Source: Streptomyces sp. CB00455
GTDB lineage: Bacteria > Actinomycetota > Actinomycetes > Streptomycetales > Streptomycetaceae
NCBI RefSeq assembly: GCF_001905445.1
Contig: NZ_LIVQ01000007.1
Location: 308,766 to 372,765, forward strand
DNA: 64,000 nt
Direction: 5' to 3'
Each line of letters starts with the position of its first letter. Position 1 is the stretch's first letter. The notes under the pieces are model-generated. The model did not search any database, had not been told where the DNA came from, and saw nothing but the letters and a program-made list of their open reading frames with translations. Of this stretch, positions 1 through 9,190 are shown in pieces. Made by a program: the position numbers and the translations under genes.

Positions 1-3000
1 CTCCTCCAGGCACTCATCGACACCGAGGGCCTGCGCCGGTGCACCACCCTGACCCGGCTGTTCTCCGGCGGGGAGGCGCTGACCAGGCAGCTCGCCCGGG
101 CCTTCTTCGCCGAACTGCCCGGCGCCTCGCTGGTCAACCTGTACGGGCCCACCGAAACGACCATCAACGCCACCGCCCACGTGGTCGACCCCGAGGCGAT
201 ACCTGAGGGCGCCGGCACCCTGCCCATCGGCACCCCCGTCGACAACACCCCCTGCTTCATCCTGGACGAGAACCTCGCCCCGACAGGCATCGGTGAGACC
301 GGGGAGCTGTACATCGGCGGCACCCAGCTGGCCCGGGGATATCTGCACAAGGCCGAGCAGACCCGCGCGCGGTTCGTTCCGTCCCCGTTCAACCCGACGC
401 AGCGCCTGTACCGCACGGGGGACCTCGCCCACTGGAATCCGGACGGCACCATCCAGTTCGCGGGCCGCGCCGACAACCAGGTCAAGCTCCGCGGTCACCG
501 CATCGAGCTGGAGGAAGTGGCCACCGCCATCGAGCAGCACTCCTGGGTCCGCAGGGCTGCCGCGGTCGTGGTCGACGACGAGCGCACCGGACACCAGCAG
601 ATGGTCGCCTGTGTGGAGCTCGATCCGAAGGAAGCCGCCCTGATGGACCAGGGGCACGACGCCGGCCACCACCGCTCCAAGTCAGGAAAGCACCAGGTCA
701 AGGCGCAGCTCGCCGATGCCGGGCTGCGCCGCGCCGACGAGCTGGCCGGGCGTACCGTTGTGGCGCTCGCGGGCTCCGGAGCCACTGGGCGCCAGCGCGC
801 GGCAGCCTTCGCCCGCAAGACGTACCGCTTCTACGAGGGCGGTCCGGTCGACAAGGACGACCTGCTGGAACTGCTCGCGCCGACCACCGTCACCGGCCAC
901 GGGAGCGAGACGCTCGACCTGGCCGGGCTCGGCGAAATGCTGCGCTGGTTCGGTCAGTTCCACAGCACGGGGCGGCTGCTGCCGAAGTACGTGTACGCCT
1001 CGCCGGGCGCCCTGTACGCCACCCAGCTCTACCTGGAGACCGGGGGTGCGATCGCGGGCCTCGCCGCGGGGGTCTACTACCACCACCCCCTCACGCACAC
1101 CCTGGTACGCGTGGGCGACAGCGCTCTGGCTCCTGACGCCGCTCCGCTGGTGCACTTCTGCGGGCGCAGGAGCGCCATCGAACCGGTGTACCGCAACAAC
1201 ATCGACGAGGTCGTCGAGTTCGAGGCCGGGCACATGCTCGGAGTGCTCAGGGAAGTCCTTCCCGAGTACGGCCTCGACGTCCGGCCCGTCGGCCGTGCCC
1301 CGGCCACCAAGGCCCTCCTGGACGTCGCCGACGACGACCACTACGTCGGGACGTTCGCACTTGTCCCGCATTACGACGCCCCCTCCCGCGCCAGTGCCCC
1401 GCACGACGGCGCCCCCCGTGATGCCGCCCACCCCGACTCCGTGGAGTTCTACCTCCAGGTGCACCCGGGAGGGGTGACAGGACTCGCCGCCGGGCAGTAC
1501 CGCTACCGCCGCGGCGGTTCGCTGGAACGGGTCTGCGGCGAGCTGATCCTGCGCAAGCACGTCATCGCCATCAACCAGCGGGTGTACGACCGGGCCTCCT
1601 TCGGCATCACCGCGGTGAGCCGGGGCGGCGCGCCCTGGCTCGCCTACGTGGAACTCGGTGCGGCCCTCCACCGGCTCCAGCGCAACGACATCGGCATCGG
1701 CTTCATGTCCTCCGGCTACAGCTCCCGGTCCGGCCACCCGCTGCCAACGGCACGGCGCCTGGACACGATCCTCGCCGATGCCGGACACGCCCCCGCCGAT
1801 GCCTCGTACTTCTTCGTCGGCGGCCGGGTCAGCGAGGAGCAGATCCTCAGCGAAGGCATGTACGAGGACACCGTCCACATGAAGGGCCCCACCGAGCTCA
1901 TCAAGGAAGAGCTCGGGCAGCTGCTGCCGGAGTACATGCTCCCGAGCCGGGTCCTCGTCCTGGACGCCCTGCCGCTCACCGCCAACGGCAAGATCGACAC
2001 GCGGGCGCTCGCGGCCTCGGAGAAGGTGCGCGCACCCGCTCCGGACAGACCGTACTCCGAGCCCTCCACCCCGACCGAGCGCTGGCTCGCCGAGAAGTGG
2101 CAGAAGGTGCTGAAGTGCGAACGGGTCTCGGCGCACGACGACTTCTTCGCCTCCGGCGGCAACTCCCTCTCCGCGGTCGCGCTCGTCAACGCGGTCAACC
2201 GCAGGTACGGCACCCGGCTGCCGTTCCAGGTGATCTTCGAGTGCCCGCGCCTGTCGGAGCTCGCCGCCCGGGTCGACGGTGACGCCGATACCCTTGTCGG
2301 CCGGCTGGTGCCGCTGCACCGGGGTGACGCGAGCAGCCCGGTGTTCTGCTGGCCGGGGCTCGGCGGCTATCCGATGAACCTTCGCCACCTCGCCCGCGAG
2401 GCGGCACAGGGCCGCTCCTTCTACGGTGTGCAGGCCCACGGCCTCAACCCCGGGGAGGACCCGTATGCCACGGTCCGGGAAACGGCCGCCGCCGACCTCG
2501 CGGAGATCCGGCGGACCCAGCCGCACGGCCCGTACACCCTGTGGGGTTACTCCTTCGGCGCCCGGGTCGCCTTCGAGGCCGCCTGGCAGCTGGAGCAGGC
2601 GGGCGAGGAGGTGGCGCAGCTTCTGCTCATCTGCCCGGGCAATCCCAAGGTCCGCCCGGCCGGGGCGGCGGCGCACGGCCGTACTGCGGCGTTCACCGAT
2701 CCGGCGTACGTCACCATCCTCTTCTCCGTCTTCACCGGCACCATCAGCGGACCCGAACTGGAACGCTGCCTGAGCCGGACGCGTGACGAGGAGAGCTTCA
2801 CCGACTGCGTACGGACGGCGGTCCCCGAGCTGGACCCGGAAATGATCCGCAGGATCACCAAGCTCGTCGGCGCCACTTACGAGTTCGAGTACAGCTTCCG
2901 CGAACTGGCCGAGCGCCGGCTAAGGGCTCCGGTAACCCTCTTCCGAGCTCGGGGCGACGACTACTCCTTCATCGATTCCAGCTCCGGCTACGCCGCCGCG

Positions 3001-3156
3001 CCTCCGGTGGTGGTGGACCTCGCCGGAGATCACTACGAAGTGCTCAAGGAGTCGGGGGTCGCCGAGCTGGCGCAAGCCATCCGTTCCACCTCCGCAGGTT
3101 CGACGGACTCCACCGGCCTGACGCACTCCACGGGCCTGGCGCACTCCACAGGCTGA
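1..3156 (+). CDS. indC: Indigoidine synthetase-type NRPS, 5' end outside window
   Basis: Single-module nonribosomal peptide synthetase expected to cyclise and oxidise two L-glutamines to the blue pigment indigoidine. The frame is open from base 1; 1051 codons are visible, and the family is about 1280 residues. Visible order: adenylation motifs YGPTET (residue 48 of the visible part), GELYIGG, YRTGD and GRADNQVKLRGHR (about 155); a block of about 370 residues resembling nitroreductase/McbC-type oxidases (about 230-600); A10 LPLTANGKID (657); a carrier domain with GGNSLS (Ser722); a thioesterase with GYSFG (Ser851) and GDHYEV (His1011). An oxidase inserted in the A domain before A10 is the hallmark of IndC/BpsA. 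The tautomerase and IndA genes follow with 10-15 bp gaps, so the three are probably co-transcribed. Confidence 0.93.
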   Translation, partial: LLQALIDTEGLRRCTTLTRLFSGGEALTRQLARAFFAELPGASLVNLYGPTETTINATAHVVDPEAIPEGAGTLPIGTPVDNTPCFILDENLAPTGIGETGELYIGGTQLARGYLHKAEQTRARFVPSPFNPTQRLYRTGDLAHWNPDGTIQFAGRADNQVKLRGHRIELEEVATAIEQHSWVRRAAAVVVDDERTGHQQMVACVELDPKEAALMDQGHDAGHHRSKSGKHQVKAQLADAGLRRADELAGRTVVALAGSGATGRQRAAAFARKTYRFYEGGPVDKDDLLELLAPTTVTGHGSETLDLAGLGEMLRWFGQFHSTGRLLPKYVYASPGALYATQLYLETGGAIAGLAAGVYYHHPLTHTLVRVGDSALAPDAAPLVHFCGRRSAIEPVYRNNIDEVVEFEAGHMLGVLREVLPEYGLDVRPVGRAPATKALLDVADDDHYVGTFALVPHYDAPSRASAPHDGAPRDAAHPDSVEFYLQVHPGGVTGLAAGQYRYRRGGSLERVCGELILRKHVIAINQRVYDRASFGITAVSRGGAPWLAYVELGAALHRLQRNDIGIGFMSSGYSSRSGHPLPTARRLDTILADAGHAPADASYFFVGGRVSEEQILSEGMYEDTVHMKGPTELIKEELGQLLPEYMLPSRVLVLDALPLTANGKIDTRALAASEKVRAPAPDRPYSEPSTPTERWLAEKWQKVLKCERVSAHDDFFASGGNSLSAVALVNAVNRRYGTRLPFQVIFECPRLSELAARVDGDADTLVGRLVPLHRGDASSPVFCWPGLGGYPMNLRHLAREAAQGRSFYGVQAHGLNPGEDPYATVRETAAADLAEIRRTQPHGPYTLWGYSFGARVAFEAAWQLEQAGEEVAQLLLICPGNPKVRPAGAAAHGRTAAFTDPAYVTILFSVFTGTISGPELERCLSRTRDEESFTDCVRTAVPELDPEMIRRITKLVGATYEFEYSFRELAERRLRAPVTLFRARGDDYSFIDSSSGYAAAPPVVVDLAGDHYEVLKESGVAELAQAIRSTSAGSTDSTGLTHSTGLAHSTG
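3107..3156 (+). repeat. 18-bp tandem repeat coding the NRPS C-terminal tail
   Basis: Three imperfect 18-bp units (starts at 3107, 3125 and 3143) encode the motif HSTGL or a variant right up to the stop. The tail lies beyond the thioesterase fold and looks like a disordered Ser/Thr extension. Confidence 0.75.
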
Positions 3157-3170
3157 CGAAAGGTCTCGCC

Positions 3171-3404
3171 ATGCCCCACCTCTCCATCAAACACTTTCCG
3201 AAGGACTTCACCCCAGCGCAGGAACGCGAGCTTGCCGACGCGCTCACCACGCTGATCGCGGAGCGCTTCGGCACGTCCTCCGGGGCCGTGTCCATCTCCC
3301 TGGAAGCCGTCGATCCGAAGGAGTGGCAGACCTCCGTCTACACGCCCGAGATCGAGGGCCGGAGCTCGACGCTCCTGAAGTACCCGGACTACGAACAGAA
3401 GTGA
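3171..3404 (+). CDS. 4-oxalocrotonate tautomerase-like small enzyme
   Basis: A 77-residue protein of the tautomerase/MIF superfamily (PptA/4-OT type). It begins MPHLSIKHFP, so the catalytic Pro1 exposed after Met removal in this family would be present. It is 15 bp downstream of the synthetase with GAAAGG as ribosome binding site, and 11 bp upstream of indA. Keto-enol tautomerisation of an aminopiperidine-dione intermediate of indigoidine is a plausible role, but that is inferred only from position. Confidence 0.85.
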   Translation: MPHLSIKHFPKDFTPAQERELADALTTLIAERFGTSSGAVSISLEAVDPKEWQTSVYTPEIEGRSSTLLKYPDYEQK

Positions 3405-3415
3405 CGAGAAAACAG

Positions 3416-4390
3416 ATGTCGCCGAGCCCCTCCCTCCCGCCCCTCTCCGCCCCGCACACCCCCATCCCGCTGATCTACTCCGACGAGGTCGCCGAAGCCC
3501 TCCACGCGGGTGACCCGGTGGTGGCCCTGGAGTCCAACGTCATCACCCACGGCCTTCCCTACCCCGACAACGCCGCCACCGCCCGCAAGGTCGAGGCCGC
3601 CGTCCGCACGGGCGGCGCCGTCCCCGCGACCATCGGCGTGGACGACGGGCGCCTCCTCATCGGGCTGAGCGAGGACGACATCGAGCGTTTCGCGTCCACG
3701 CCCGGCATTCCCAAAGTGAGCAGCCGTGACCTGCCGGTAGTCCTCGCCCGGGGCGGTAAGGGCGCCACCACGGTGGCCTCCTCGCTGGTCGCGGCAGAGC
3801 TGGCGGGCATCCCGTTCTTCGCCTCCGCGGGGATCGGCGGGGTGCACCGGGGCGCCCAGACGACGATGGACATCTCCTCCGACCTGGTGCAGTTCACCCG
3901 TAGCAAGGTGGCGGTGGTCTGTGCCGGAGCGAAGAACATCCTCGACCTGGGGCTGACGATGGAGTATCTGGAGACCCAGTGCGTGCCGCTCCTGTCGTAC
4001 CGCTCGGACGACTTCCCGGCGTTCTACTGCGCGTCGAGCGGCATCCGGAGCCCGCACCGGATCGATGACGAGGAGGTCATCGCGCGCGTGATCGAGAACC
4101 ACTGGGCGACCGGGAGCAACAGCTCCGTCGTCATCACGACACCGCCGCGCCCCCAGGACGCGGTGGACAGCGAGGTTGCCGAGGCGGCCCTGCGAGAAGC
4201 CCTGGCGGACGCCGAGCGGGACGGGGTCCGGGGCAACGCACTCACCAAATACCTGATGCGGGCGATCGACAGGACGACCGGGGGGCGGACCTCGCAGGCG
4301 AACATGGCGGTTCTGATCAGCACGGCCGAGACCGGCGGGCGGCTCGCGGCAGCCCACGCGAGGCTGCGCCGGGAAGCAGCCGCCCAGTAA
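3416..4390 (+). CDS. indA: IndA-type pseudouridine-5'-phosphate glycosidase
   Basis: A 324-residue member of the PsuG/IndA family, which reversibly splits pseudouridine 5'-phosphate into uracil and ribose 5-phosphate and is commonly linked to indigoidine synthetases. Visible family signatures include ALESNVITHGLPYP near the N-terminus, a GGVHRG segment, DISSDL and CAGAKNILDLG. The frame is open further upstream, but ATG 3416 follows the tautomerase stop directly and fits the family N-terminus; the upstream codons overlap the tautomerase. Its exact role in pigment formation is not settled in the family. Confidence 0.9.
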   Translation: MSPSPSLPPLSAPHTPIPLIYSDEVAEALHAGDPVVALESNVITHGLPYPDNAATARKVEAAVRTGGAVPATIGVDDGRLLIGLSEDDIERFASTPGIPKVSSRDLPVVLARGGKGATTVASSLVAAELAGIPFFASAGIGGVHRGAQTTMDISSDLVQFTRSKVAVVCAGAKNILDLGLTMEYLETQCVPLLSYRSDDFPAFYCASSGIRSPHRIDDEEVIARVIENHWATGSNSSVVITTPPRPQDAVDSEVAEAALREALADAERDGVRGNALTKYLMRAIDRTTGGRTSQANMAVLISTAETGGRLAAAHARLRREAAAQ

Positions 4391-4719
4391 CGTACACCTC
4401 CGCGGCTCGCCCGGACCGGCCCCGCGCTCCTCAACGGCCGGCGGGTCCCAGGCCGATGTGAGGGGAGAAGGCACCCGGGAAGTCGGGGCGCCGAAGATCC
4501 CTCCCGGACACGCCATGCCGGCCGTACGGGTGCGGCCGGTGAGGACGCGGTCGAGGACCTCCACGACGAGGGGGGTGACGGCGTAGGGGAGTGACGGCGC
4601 AGATCACACGACGTCCAGGTCGCCCTGCACAGCGACGGCCTCAACGAGTGCCTGTCCGTCGAGGGCGTCCGGGAGTGTTCAGTGCCGTCGCCGGGCGAGG
4701 CTGCGGCTGATGACCATGG
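4391..4719. other. No gene recognised
   Basis: GC-rich sequence between indA and a transposase relic. Short open frames exist on both strands, but none has a recognisable domain or a convincing ribosome binding site. Confidence 0.5.
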
Positions 4720-5100
4720 TCATGGACAACGGGAGACGCCGATCGCGTGGTCGCTGCGTTTGACCACCGTCAGCACCATCCGCAGCTTGCTGCGGGCGAA
4801 GTCGACGAGCTGGCCGGTGTAGCCACCGTCCGCCCAGAACCGCGTGATGCGTCAGTGCCGCTCACGCAGCCGGGCCGGCAGGGTCTGCCCGGCGTCCCGG
4901 TCGGTGACGGCGCGTAGACGTGGTCCGGCGCGGGGAAGTCTGCTGGCATCGGCCGCCAGGTGATACCGCCCGCGACCGCTAGCGGATCGCGTCGACCATC
5001 TGCCATTGTAATAGCCCTCCGACTGGCGGCCCCGGCCCTCCAGCCGGCCCGGAGCCGACAGAGCGGCACGGACGTCGGCCCATTCTGCGTTGAACAGACC
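4720..5100 (-). pseudogene. IS5-family transposase relic
   Basis: Minus-strand reading in shifting frames gives N-terminal pieces (EWADVRAALSAPGRLEGRG, then a YYNGRW segment and WRPMPADFPAPDHVYA) followed directly by C-terminal pieces (TDRDAGQTLPARLRERH, ADGGYTGQLVDFARSKL, VLTVVKRSDHAIG). The order matches IS5-type DDE transposases of Streptomyces, but the middle third, including the first catalytic Asp region, is deleted and several frameshifts separate the pieces. Non-functional. Confidence 0.75.
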
Positions 5101-5129
5101 CCAGGGCGCCTCGCGGAGAGGCGCCCTGG
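5101..5129. terminator. Strong hairpin, likely bidirectional terminator
   Basis: A perfect 12-bp stem (CCAGGGCGCCTC, loop GCGGA, GAGGCGCCCTGG) followed by GTCTTCTG. The outer AGAC/GTCT can extend pairing past a one-base bulge. It sits at the upstream edge of the transposase relic. Confidence 0.7.
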
Positions 5130-5363
5130 GTCTTCTGTGGCTTGGCAAGCAAGCATGGGTGCGGTCTCTTCGGCCAGCCGCGTTCGGCAAGCGGAGCAGG
5201 CGAGCCTCGGCCTCCGGTCACCTCATTTTCCCACGGCCTTCGTGCTGGGCAGGTACCTCTTTGGTCGGAACACAGGATCAAGCGAAGGCAGTCTGCCCAT
5301 CCCCAGAAACTCCACATGCCCTGCATTAAAAGTGCCTGGTGAGGATGGCGGGGAGCCCATTTT

Positions 5364-5924
5364 GTGATCCAGAATGATGGGATGGTCACGCTCGAGACTT
5401 CCCGACTGATCCTGCGTCGCTGGCGCGAGGACGACGTTGCGCCCATGGCTGCCATCAATGCCGACCCCGAGGTCATGCGGTGGATCCGTGACGGCAGCAT
5501 CCGTGACGAACAGCAGACCCGCGGCGGGATCCAGGCATGGGAGAGCGAGTGGGAGTCACAGGGCTTCGGCCTGTTCGCTGTGGAGATCCGGTCCACCGGC
5601 GAGCTTGCCGGGTTCACTGGCCTTTCGGTGCCCAACTTCTTGCCGGAGGTGCTGCCGGCGGTTGAGATCGGCTGGCGGCTGGGACGTCCCCACTGGGGGC
5701 AGGGCTTGGCCACCGAGGCCGCTGCGGCCGCTGTACGGTTCGGGTTCGAGGAGCGGGGGCTGGAGCGGATCGTCAGCATCACTCAAGTGGGCAATGACGC
5801 CTCCGAACGGGTCATGACCAAACTGGGAATGCATCCGGTCCGTGAGACCGTCAATCCCACCGGCGGTCGGCGAGTCCGGGTGTTCGACTTGTCGTCAGAC
5901 GAGTACGCCACACTCACTCGTTGA
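5364..5924 (+). CDS. GNAT acetyltransferase, RimJ/RimL type
   Basis: A 186-residue GNAT protein predicted to move acetyl from acetyl-CoA to an amine. It has the RimJ/RimL beginning LETSRLILRRWREDD, the acetyl-CoA loop region in GRPHWGQGLATEA, and a late N-DASERVMTKLGMHP segment. GTG 5364 is preceded by GGGGAG at a suitable distance; ATG 5382 is an alternative start. The last codons overlap the end of the next transposase relic on the other strand, so the natural C-terminus may have been altered by that insertion. The substrate is unknown. Confidence 0.85.
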   Translation: MIQNDGMVTLETSRLILRRWREDDVAPMAAINADPEVMRWIRDGSIRDEQQTRGGIQAWESEWESQGFGLFAVEIRSTGELAGFTGLSVPNFLPEVLPAVEIGWRLGRPHWGQGLATEAAAAAVRFGFEERGLERIVSITQVGNDASERVMTKLGMHPVRETVNPTGGRRVRVFDLSSDEYATLTR

Positions 5925-6612
5925 TGGCGGCAACGAGGACGGTAGCCTCGTAGCGGACCGCGAGTCTGTCGTACCTGGTGGCCACGGCTCGATGCCTCTT
6001 GAGGCGATGGATGCCGCACTCGACCGCGTGCCGGGCCGCGTAGTCATTTGGGTCGGACTTCGGTGGCCGGCCACCGCTGGGCCCGCGCTCCTTGCGGTTG
6101 CGGACCAGGCCGGCCTTGTCCGGAATGGTGCAGCGGATTCCCCGGCGGCGCAGGCAGGCGCGGTTCTTCCGACAGGCCTACGCCATGTCAGTCCGCACGC
6201 GGTCGGGGCAGGCGCGAGGCCGATCCGGCCCCATGCGGGGCACACGGACCTCGTCCAGCACCCGTTCGCTGCGGCGAGTCCCCCCGTCGCCCTGGCGTCA
6301 CCACGATCGACATGGGCTTCTGTCCCTGCTCGACAGCCAAGTGCAGCTCGGTCGTGAACCCCCCACGCGAACGCCCCAGCCCATGCCCACCGGGCTCGCC
6401 GAAGGCACCTCCCGGTGGTTTCTTTTTGCCCCACGGCCCGTACTTGACGGGCACGCCCGCCGTTGCACCCCGGTGCGGAACCGGAACCGGAACCGCATGC
6501 CGTCGATCAACTGCCGCCGAGACCAGACCGGCGGCCGCCCCACCTGACTCCTCCTCGGCAACGACGGCTCCAGCAGCGCCCATTGCTCATCCGTGAGATC
6601 TCCCCGCCCCAT
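5914..6612 (-). pseudogene. IS5-like transposase with clean internal deletion
   Basis: It starts at 6612 with MGRGDLTDEQWALLEPSLP and VWSRRQLIDGMR, then jumps from the YGPWG motif straight to KKPPGGAFGEPGGHGLGRS and GGFTTELHLAVEQGQKPM, skipping roughly 50 codons that hold the first catalytic Asp in related elements. The rest (DNA-binding Arg/Lys region, HAVECGIHRLKRHRAVATR-like segment, end VLVAAINE) is present in other frames. A short GGAACC microsatellite encodes repeated Arg-Phe near 6480. Non-autonomous relic. Confidence 0.8.
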
Positions 6613-6695
6613 GAGCCGAGATCATCTACAGCTCGAGATCTACTTTCGATACACGACGTGGCAAAAACGCGCACGCGCAGGTACCTCGGACATCA

Positions 6696-6729
6696 CCGGA
6701 CCCCGACCCGGGGGAGGGTCGGGGTCCGG
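6696..6729 (-). terminator. Terminator after csbD-like gene
   Basis: A perfect 14-bp stem (CCGGACCCCGACCC / GGGTCGGGGTCCGG) around a six-base loop, 42 bp past the stop of the CsbD-like gene read on the minus strand. Confidence 0.75.
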
Positions 6730-6770
6730 CGTCATACAGTGGTCTGCGGCGCGCAGTGTGTTGCGGGCGG

Positions 6771-6944
6771 TCAGTGGCGGAAGGCGTCCTTGGTGTCTTC
6801 CTTGGCCTGGCGGGCGCTGCCCTTGGCCTGGTCGGCGCGGCCTTCGGCCGTCATACGGTCGTTGCCGACGGCGCGGCCGACGGTCTCCTTGACCTTGCCC
6901 TTGACCTGCTCGGCGTGCGCCTTGCTCTTTTCGGTGCCCGACAT
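6771..6944 (-). CDS. CsbD-like stress protein
   Basis: A 57-residue, highly charged protein beginning MSGTEKSKAHAEQVKGKVK with the CsbD pattern of repeated K-G-K/E-A segments (VGRAVGNDRMTAEG, then QAKGSARQAKEDTKDAF). CsbD proteins are small sigma-B-type general stress proteins of unknown biochemistry. A GAGGAGG ribosome binding site lies 6 bp upstream of the ATG, and a strong hairpin follows. Monocistronic. Confidence 0.9.
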   Translation of the reverse strand: MSGTEKSKAHAEQVKGKVKETVGRAVGNDRMTAEGRADQAKGSARQAKEDTKDAFRH

Positions 6945-7453
6945 GGGGACCTCCTCGTGAAGTACCGGATTGGTCGTGCCGCTCTCCTGCTCGCAAGCGC
7001 CGCCCGTAAACCCCCGGGCGCTGCCCGCAGCGTGCTGCTGCCGCCAGGCGCGTGGGTGCTGCCTGGTATCGGCGGCGGTGGCCCCAGCCTTCGGTGTCGG
7101 TGACGGTGCCGTGGTTGCAGCGGAGCGTGGTGGTGTGGCGCTCGTCCCAGAGGCACTGGTGGCGGTCCTGGTAGACGTCGCGGTGGGTGTCGCGGTCGTT
7201 GCCGGTGCAGACCTTGACGCTGTACCGCCGTCGAGGCATCCCCACGGCGGTCACCGTGACAGTATCCGCCACGGGTCGAAGCCCGTGGTGCCTGCTTCGG
7301 GCCATCGGGAAGCGGGCTCAGTCGTCTGGTATTGGACGAGCCGCCCCGGCTCAAGACCTCAGCGGGGTGCACCCTGCTGTGGTCGGCAAGGTGCGGCGCC
7401 GCTACCCGCGAACAGGGCCCCCGAGGCCCCCTCTCTCATCCGGTGTGGGCCCT
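6945..7453. other. No convincing gene
   Basis: On the minus strand an open frame around 7240-7060 encodes a Cys/His/Asp-rich stretch (MPRRRYSVKVCTGNDRDTH, then DRHQCLWDERHTTTLRC), but it has no natural stop before the csbD-like gene. I do not recognise it; it could be a small protein or a decayed gene. Confidence 0.4.
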
Positions 7454-8776
7454 TCAGCCCCCTCTGGCATCCTCGGGCAGGGCGGCCGCAGCCGTTTCCG
7501 GCGTCAGTGTCTGCCGCCACGTGGCGAGGCTGCCCAGGAAGATCGCGAACAGGCCCGCCGCGGCTCCCCAGAACAGGAAGCGTGGGCCCTGGGAGGCGAT
7601 CAGGGCACCACCGATGGCCAGTCCCAGGGGTTCCACGCCGAACGACAGGGTGCGGAAGGCGCTGTTGACGCGGCCTTGGAGGTGGTCCGGTGTGGCCGTC
7701 AGCCGGTAGGTCACCAGCGACACTGCGAAGATCGGCCACAGCAGGTTCGTGATCAGGACGCCGGCGGCGAGGAGGACGATCGACGGTGCGGCGGCCATCA
7801 TGGCTGCCGCAACGGCCCACAGGGCGACGGAGCCGAGTGCCATGGTGCGCAGGCTGATGCGCTCACGCAGCCATGACGCGGCGAACGCGTTGCCCACCGT
7901 ACCGAGGCCGACTACGGCGAGGATGAGGCCGATCAGTCCGGCGTTGATGTCGAGGTTGTCGGTGGCGAGGACGATGGTGGCCAGACTGAGCGGCGCCTGA
8001 AGAAAGTTGATCAAGGTGACCATCACCATGAGCAGGCGCAGTAGGCGCTGCCGCCAGAGGAACGACATCCCCTCCTTGAGGTCGGCCATCACGGAGCGCT
8101 GTTCGTCGGCCGGCCGCTCCTCCTGGAACGACTTCCGTACGAACAGCAGCGAGGCGCCCGAGAGCAGGTAGGTGACGGCGTCGGCGGCGTAGCTGTAGAC
8201 AGCGCCGAGCGTGGAGTTCCTGGCCAGGCCGATCAGAGCCCCGGAGAGGGCGGATCCACCCACGCCGGCCGCGGAGTCGGCCACCTCGTTGAGGGCGTTG
8301 GCGGAGGCCAGCTGCTCCTGGGGCACCAGCTTCGACAGGGCGGACAGGTGGGAGACGGCCGAGAAGACGTGCCCGACGCCCTCCAGGAAGGCGACCGCTG
8401 CCAGATGCGCGATGGTCAGGCTGTCGAAGGCGTAGGCGACCGGGATCGTTGTCAGCGCGGCGAAGCGGCCCAGGTCCGCGACGATCATGACGCGGCGGCG
8501 GTCCCAGCGGTCGATGAACACCCCGGCCAGGAGGTTCAGCAACAGGTAGGGGGCGAGTCGGGCGGCTCCCACGAGGCCGGCCACGGTCGGTGAGCCGGAG
8601 AGCCCGAGCGCGAGGATCGGCACGGCCAGGTTGGAGAGCGCTGTGCCCACCGAGGAGACGGTGAACCCGCCCCAGACGATCATGAAGTCACGGTTCGTCA
8701 GCAGCCCGCGCCAACGGCGCTCGGGCGTCGTGGCCGGCGCCGGCTCCGCCACCGACGTGGGGTCCTCAGTTGCCAT
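7454..8776 (-). CDS. MFS transporter (enterobactin-exporter/MacB-efflux-like type)
   Basis: A 440-residue, 12-helix major facilitator protein. After a short hydrophilic N-terminus (MATEDPTSVAEPAP) comes WRGLLTNRDFMIVWGGFTVS, then helices, and the signature loop between helices 2 and 3 (AGVFIDRWDRRRVMIVADLG). It resembles the Streptomyces branch of small-molecule exporters that begin with N-R-D/F-x-x-L-W. ATG 8776 fits the family start; open sequence upstream to 9088 has no similarity. The substrate cannot be predicted. Confidence 0.85.
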   Translation of the reverse strand: MATEDPTSVAEPAPATTPERRWRGLLTNRDFMIVWGGFTVSSVGTALSNLAVPILALGLSGSPTVAGLVGAARLAPYLLLNLLAGVFIDRWDRRRVMIVADLGRFAALTTIPVAYAFDSLTIAHLAAVAFLEGVGHVFSAVSHLSALSKLVPQEQLASANALNEVADSAAGVGGSALSGALIGLARNSTLGAVYSYAADAVTYLLSGASLLFVRKSFQEERPADEQRSVMADLKEGMSFLWRQRLLRLLMVMVTLINFLQAPLSLATIVLATDNLDINAGLIGLILAVVGLGTVGNAFAASWLRERISLRTMALGSVALWAVAAAMMAAAPSIVLLAAGVLITNLLWPIFAVSLVTYRLTATPDHLQGRVNSAFRTLSFGVEPLGLAIGGALIASQGPRFLFWGAAAGLFAIFLGSLATWRQTLTPETAAAALPEDARGG

Positions 8777-9190
8777 GGTTACGTCCGTCCGTTCCTGTTC
8801 TTCTGTCGCCAAACTGTCCGGCCCGCCGCCGCACGCCCCAGGCGTGGTCCGCGTACGCCTCAGGCATGGTCCGCCAGGAACGTGCGCAGTGCTTGGTCCG
8901 GGCCTTGAAGACGGGCCGGTCGCTGGCGGAAGGCGATCCGCAGCCAGTGCGCACCTGCGGGGCTCTGGACCGCGGCCGGCTCGATGTCGACGGTGGGTCG
9001 GGCCCGGGGGAAGGCAGGAGACGCGGCTCTCGTCGTAGAGGCGTCGGCCGAACGCGAGGGGACCGGCGTCCAGGGCGCAGACGCCCACCGGGCGGGTGTC
9101 CAGGTTTTCGCGGAGCGAGGTGAAGCCGACACCGCGCTCGCGCAGCCGAGGACCACGGGCGTCCTGTCACCGGCACCCGGTGTCTCGCAA
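8777..9190. other. Unrecognised, probably decayed coding sequence
   Basis: Minus-strand frames give RGVGFTSLRENLDTRP, GVCALDAGPLAFGRRLYDE and, in another frame, EPAAVQSPAGAHWLRIAF ending LRTFLADHA. The frame changes suggest a broken gene between the MFS and GNAT genes, but the family cannot be assigned with confidence. The first stretch is reminiscent of resolvases. Confidence 0.35.

Noticed and set aside
682..2676. 664-codon antisense frame over the NRPS
   Set aside because: The plus strand shows every A-Ox-T-TE motif in order; the antisense product is low-complexity and matches nothing.
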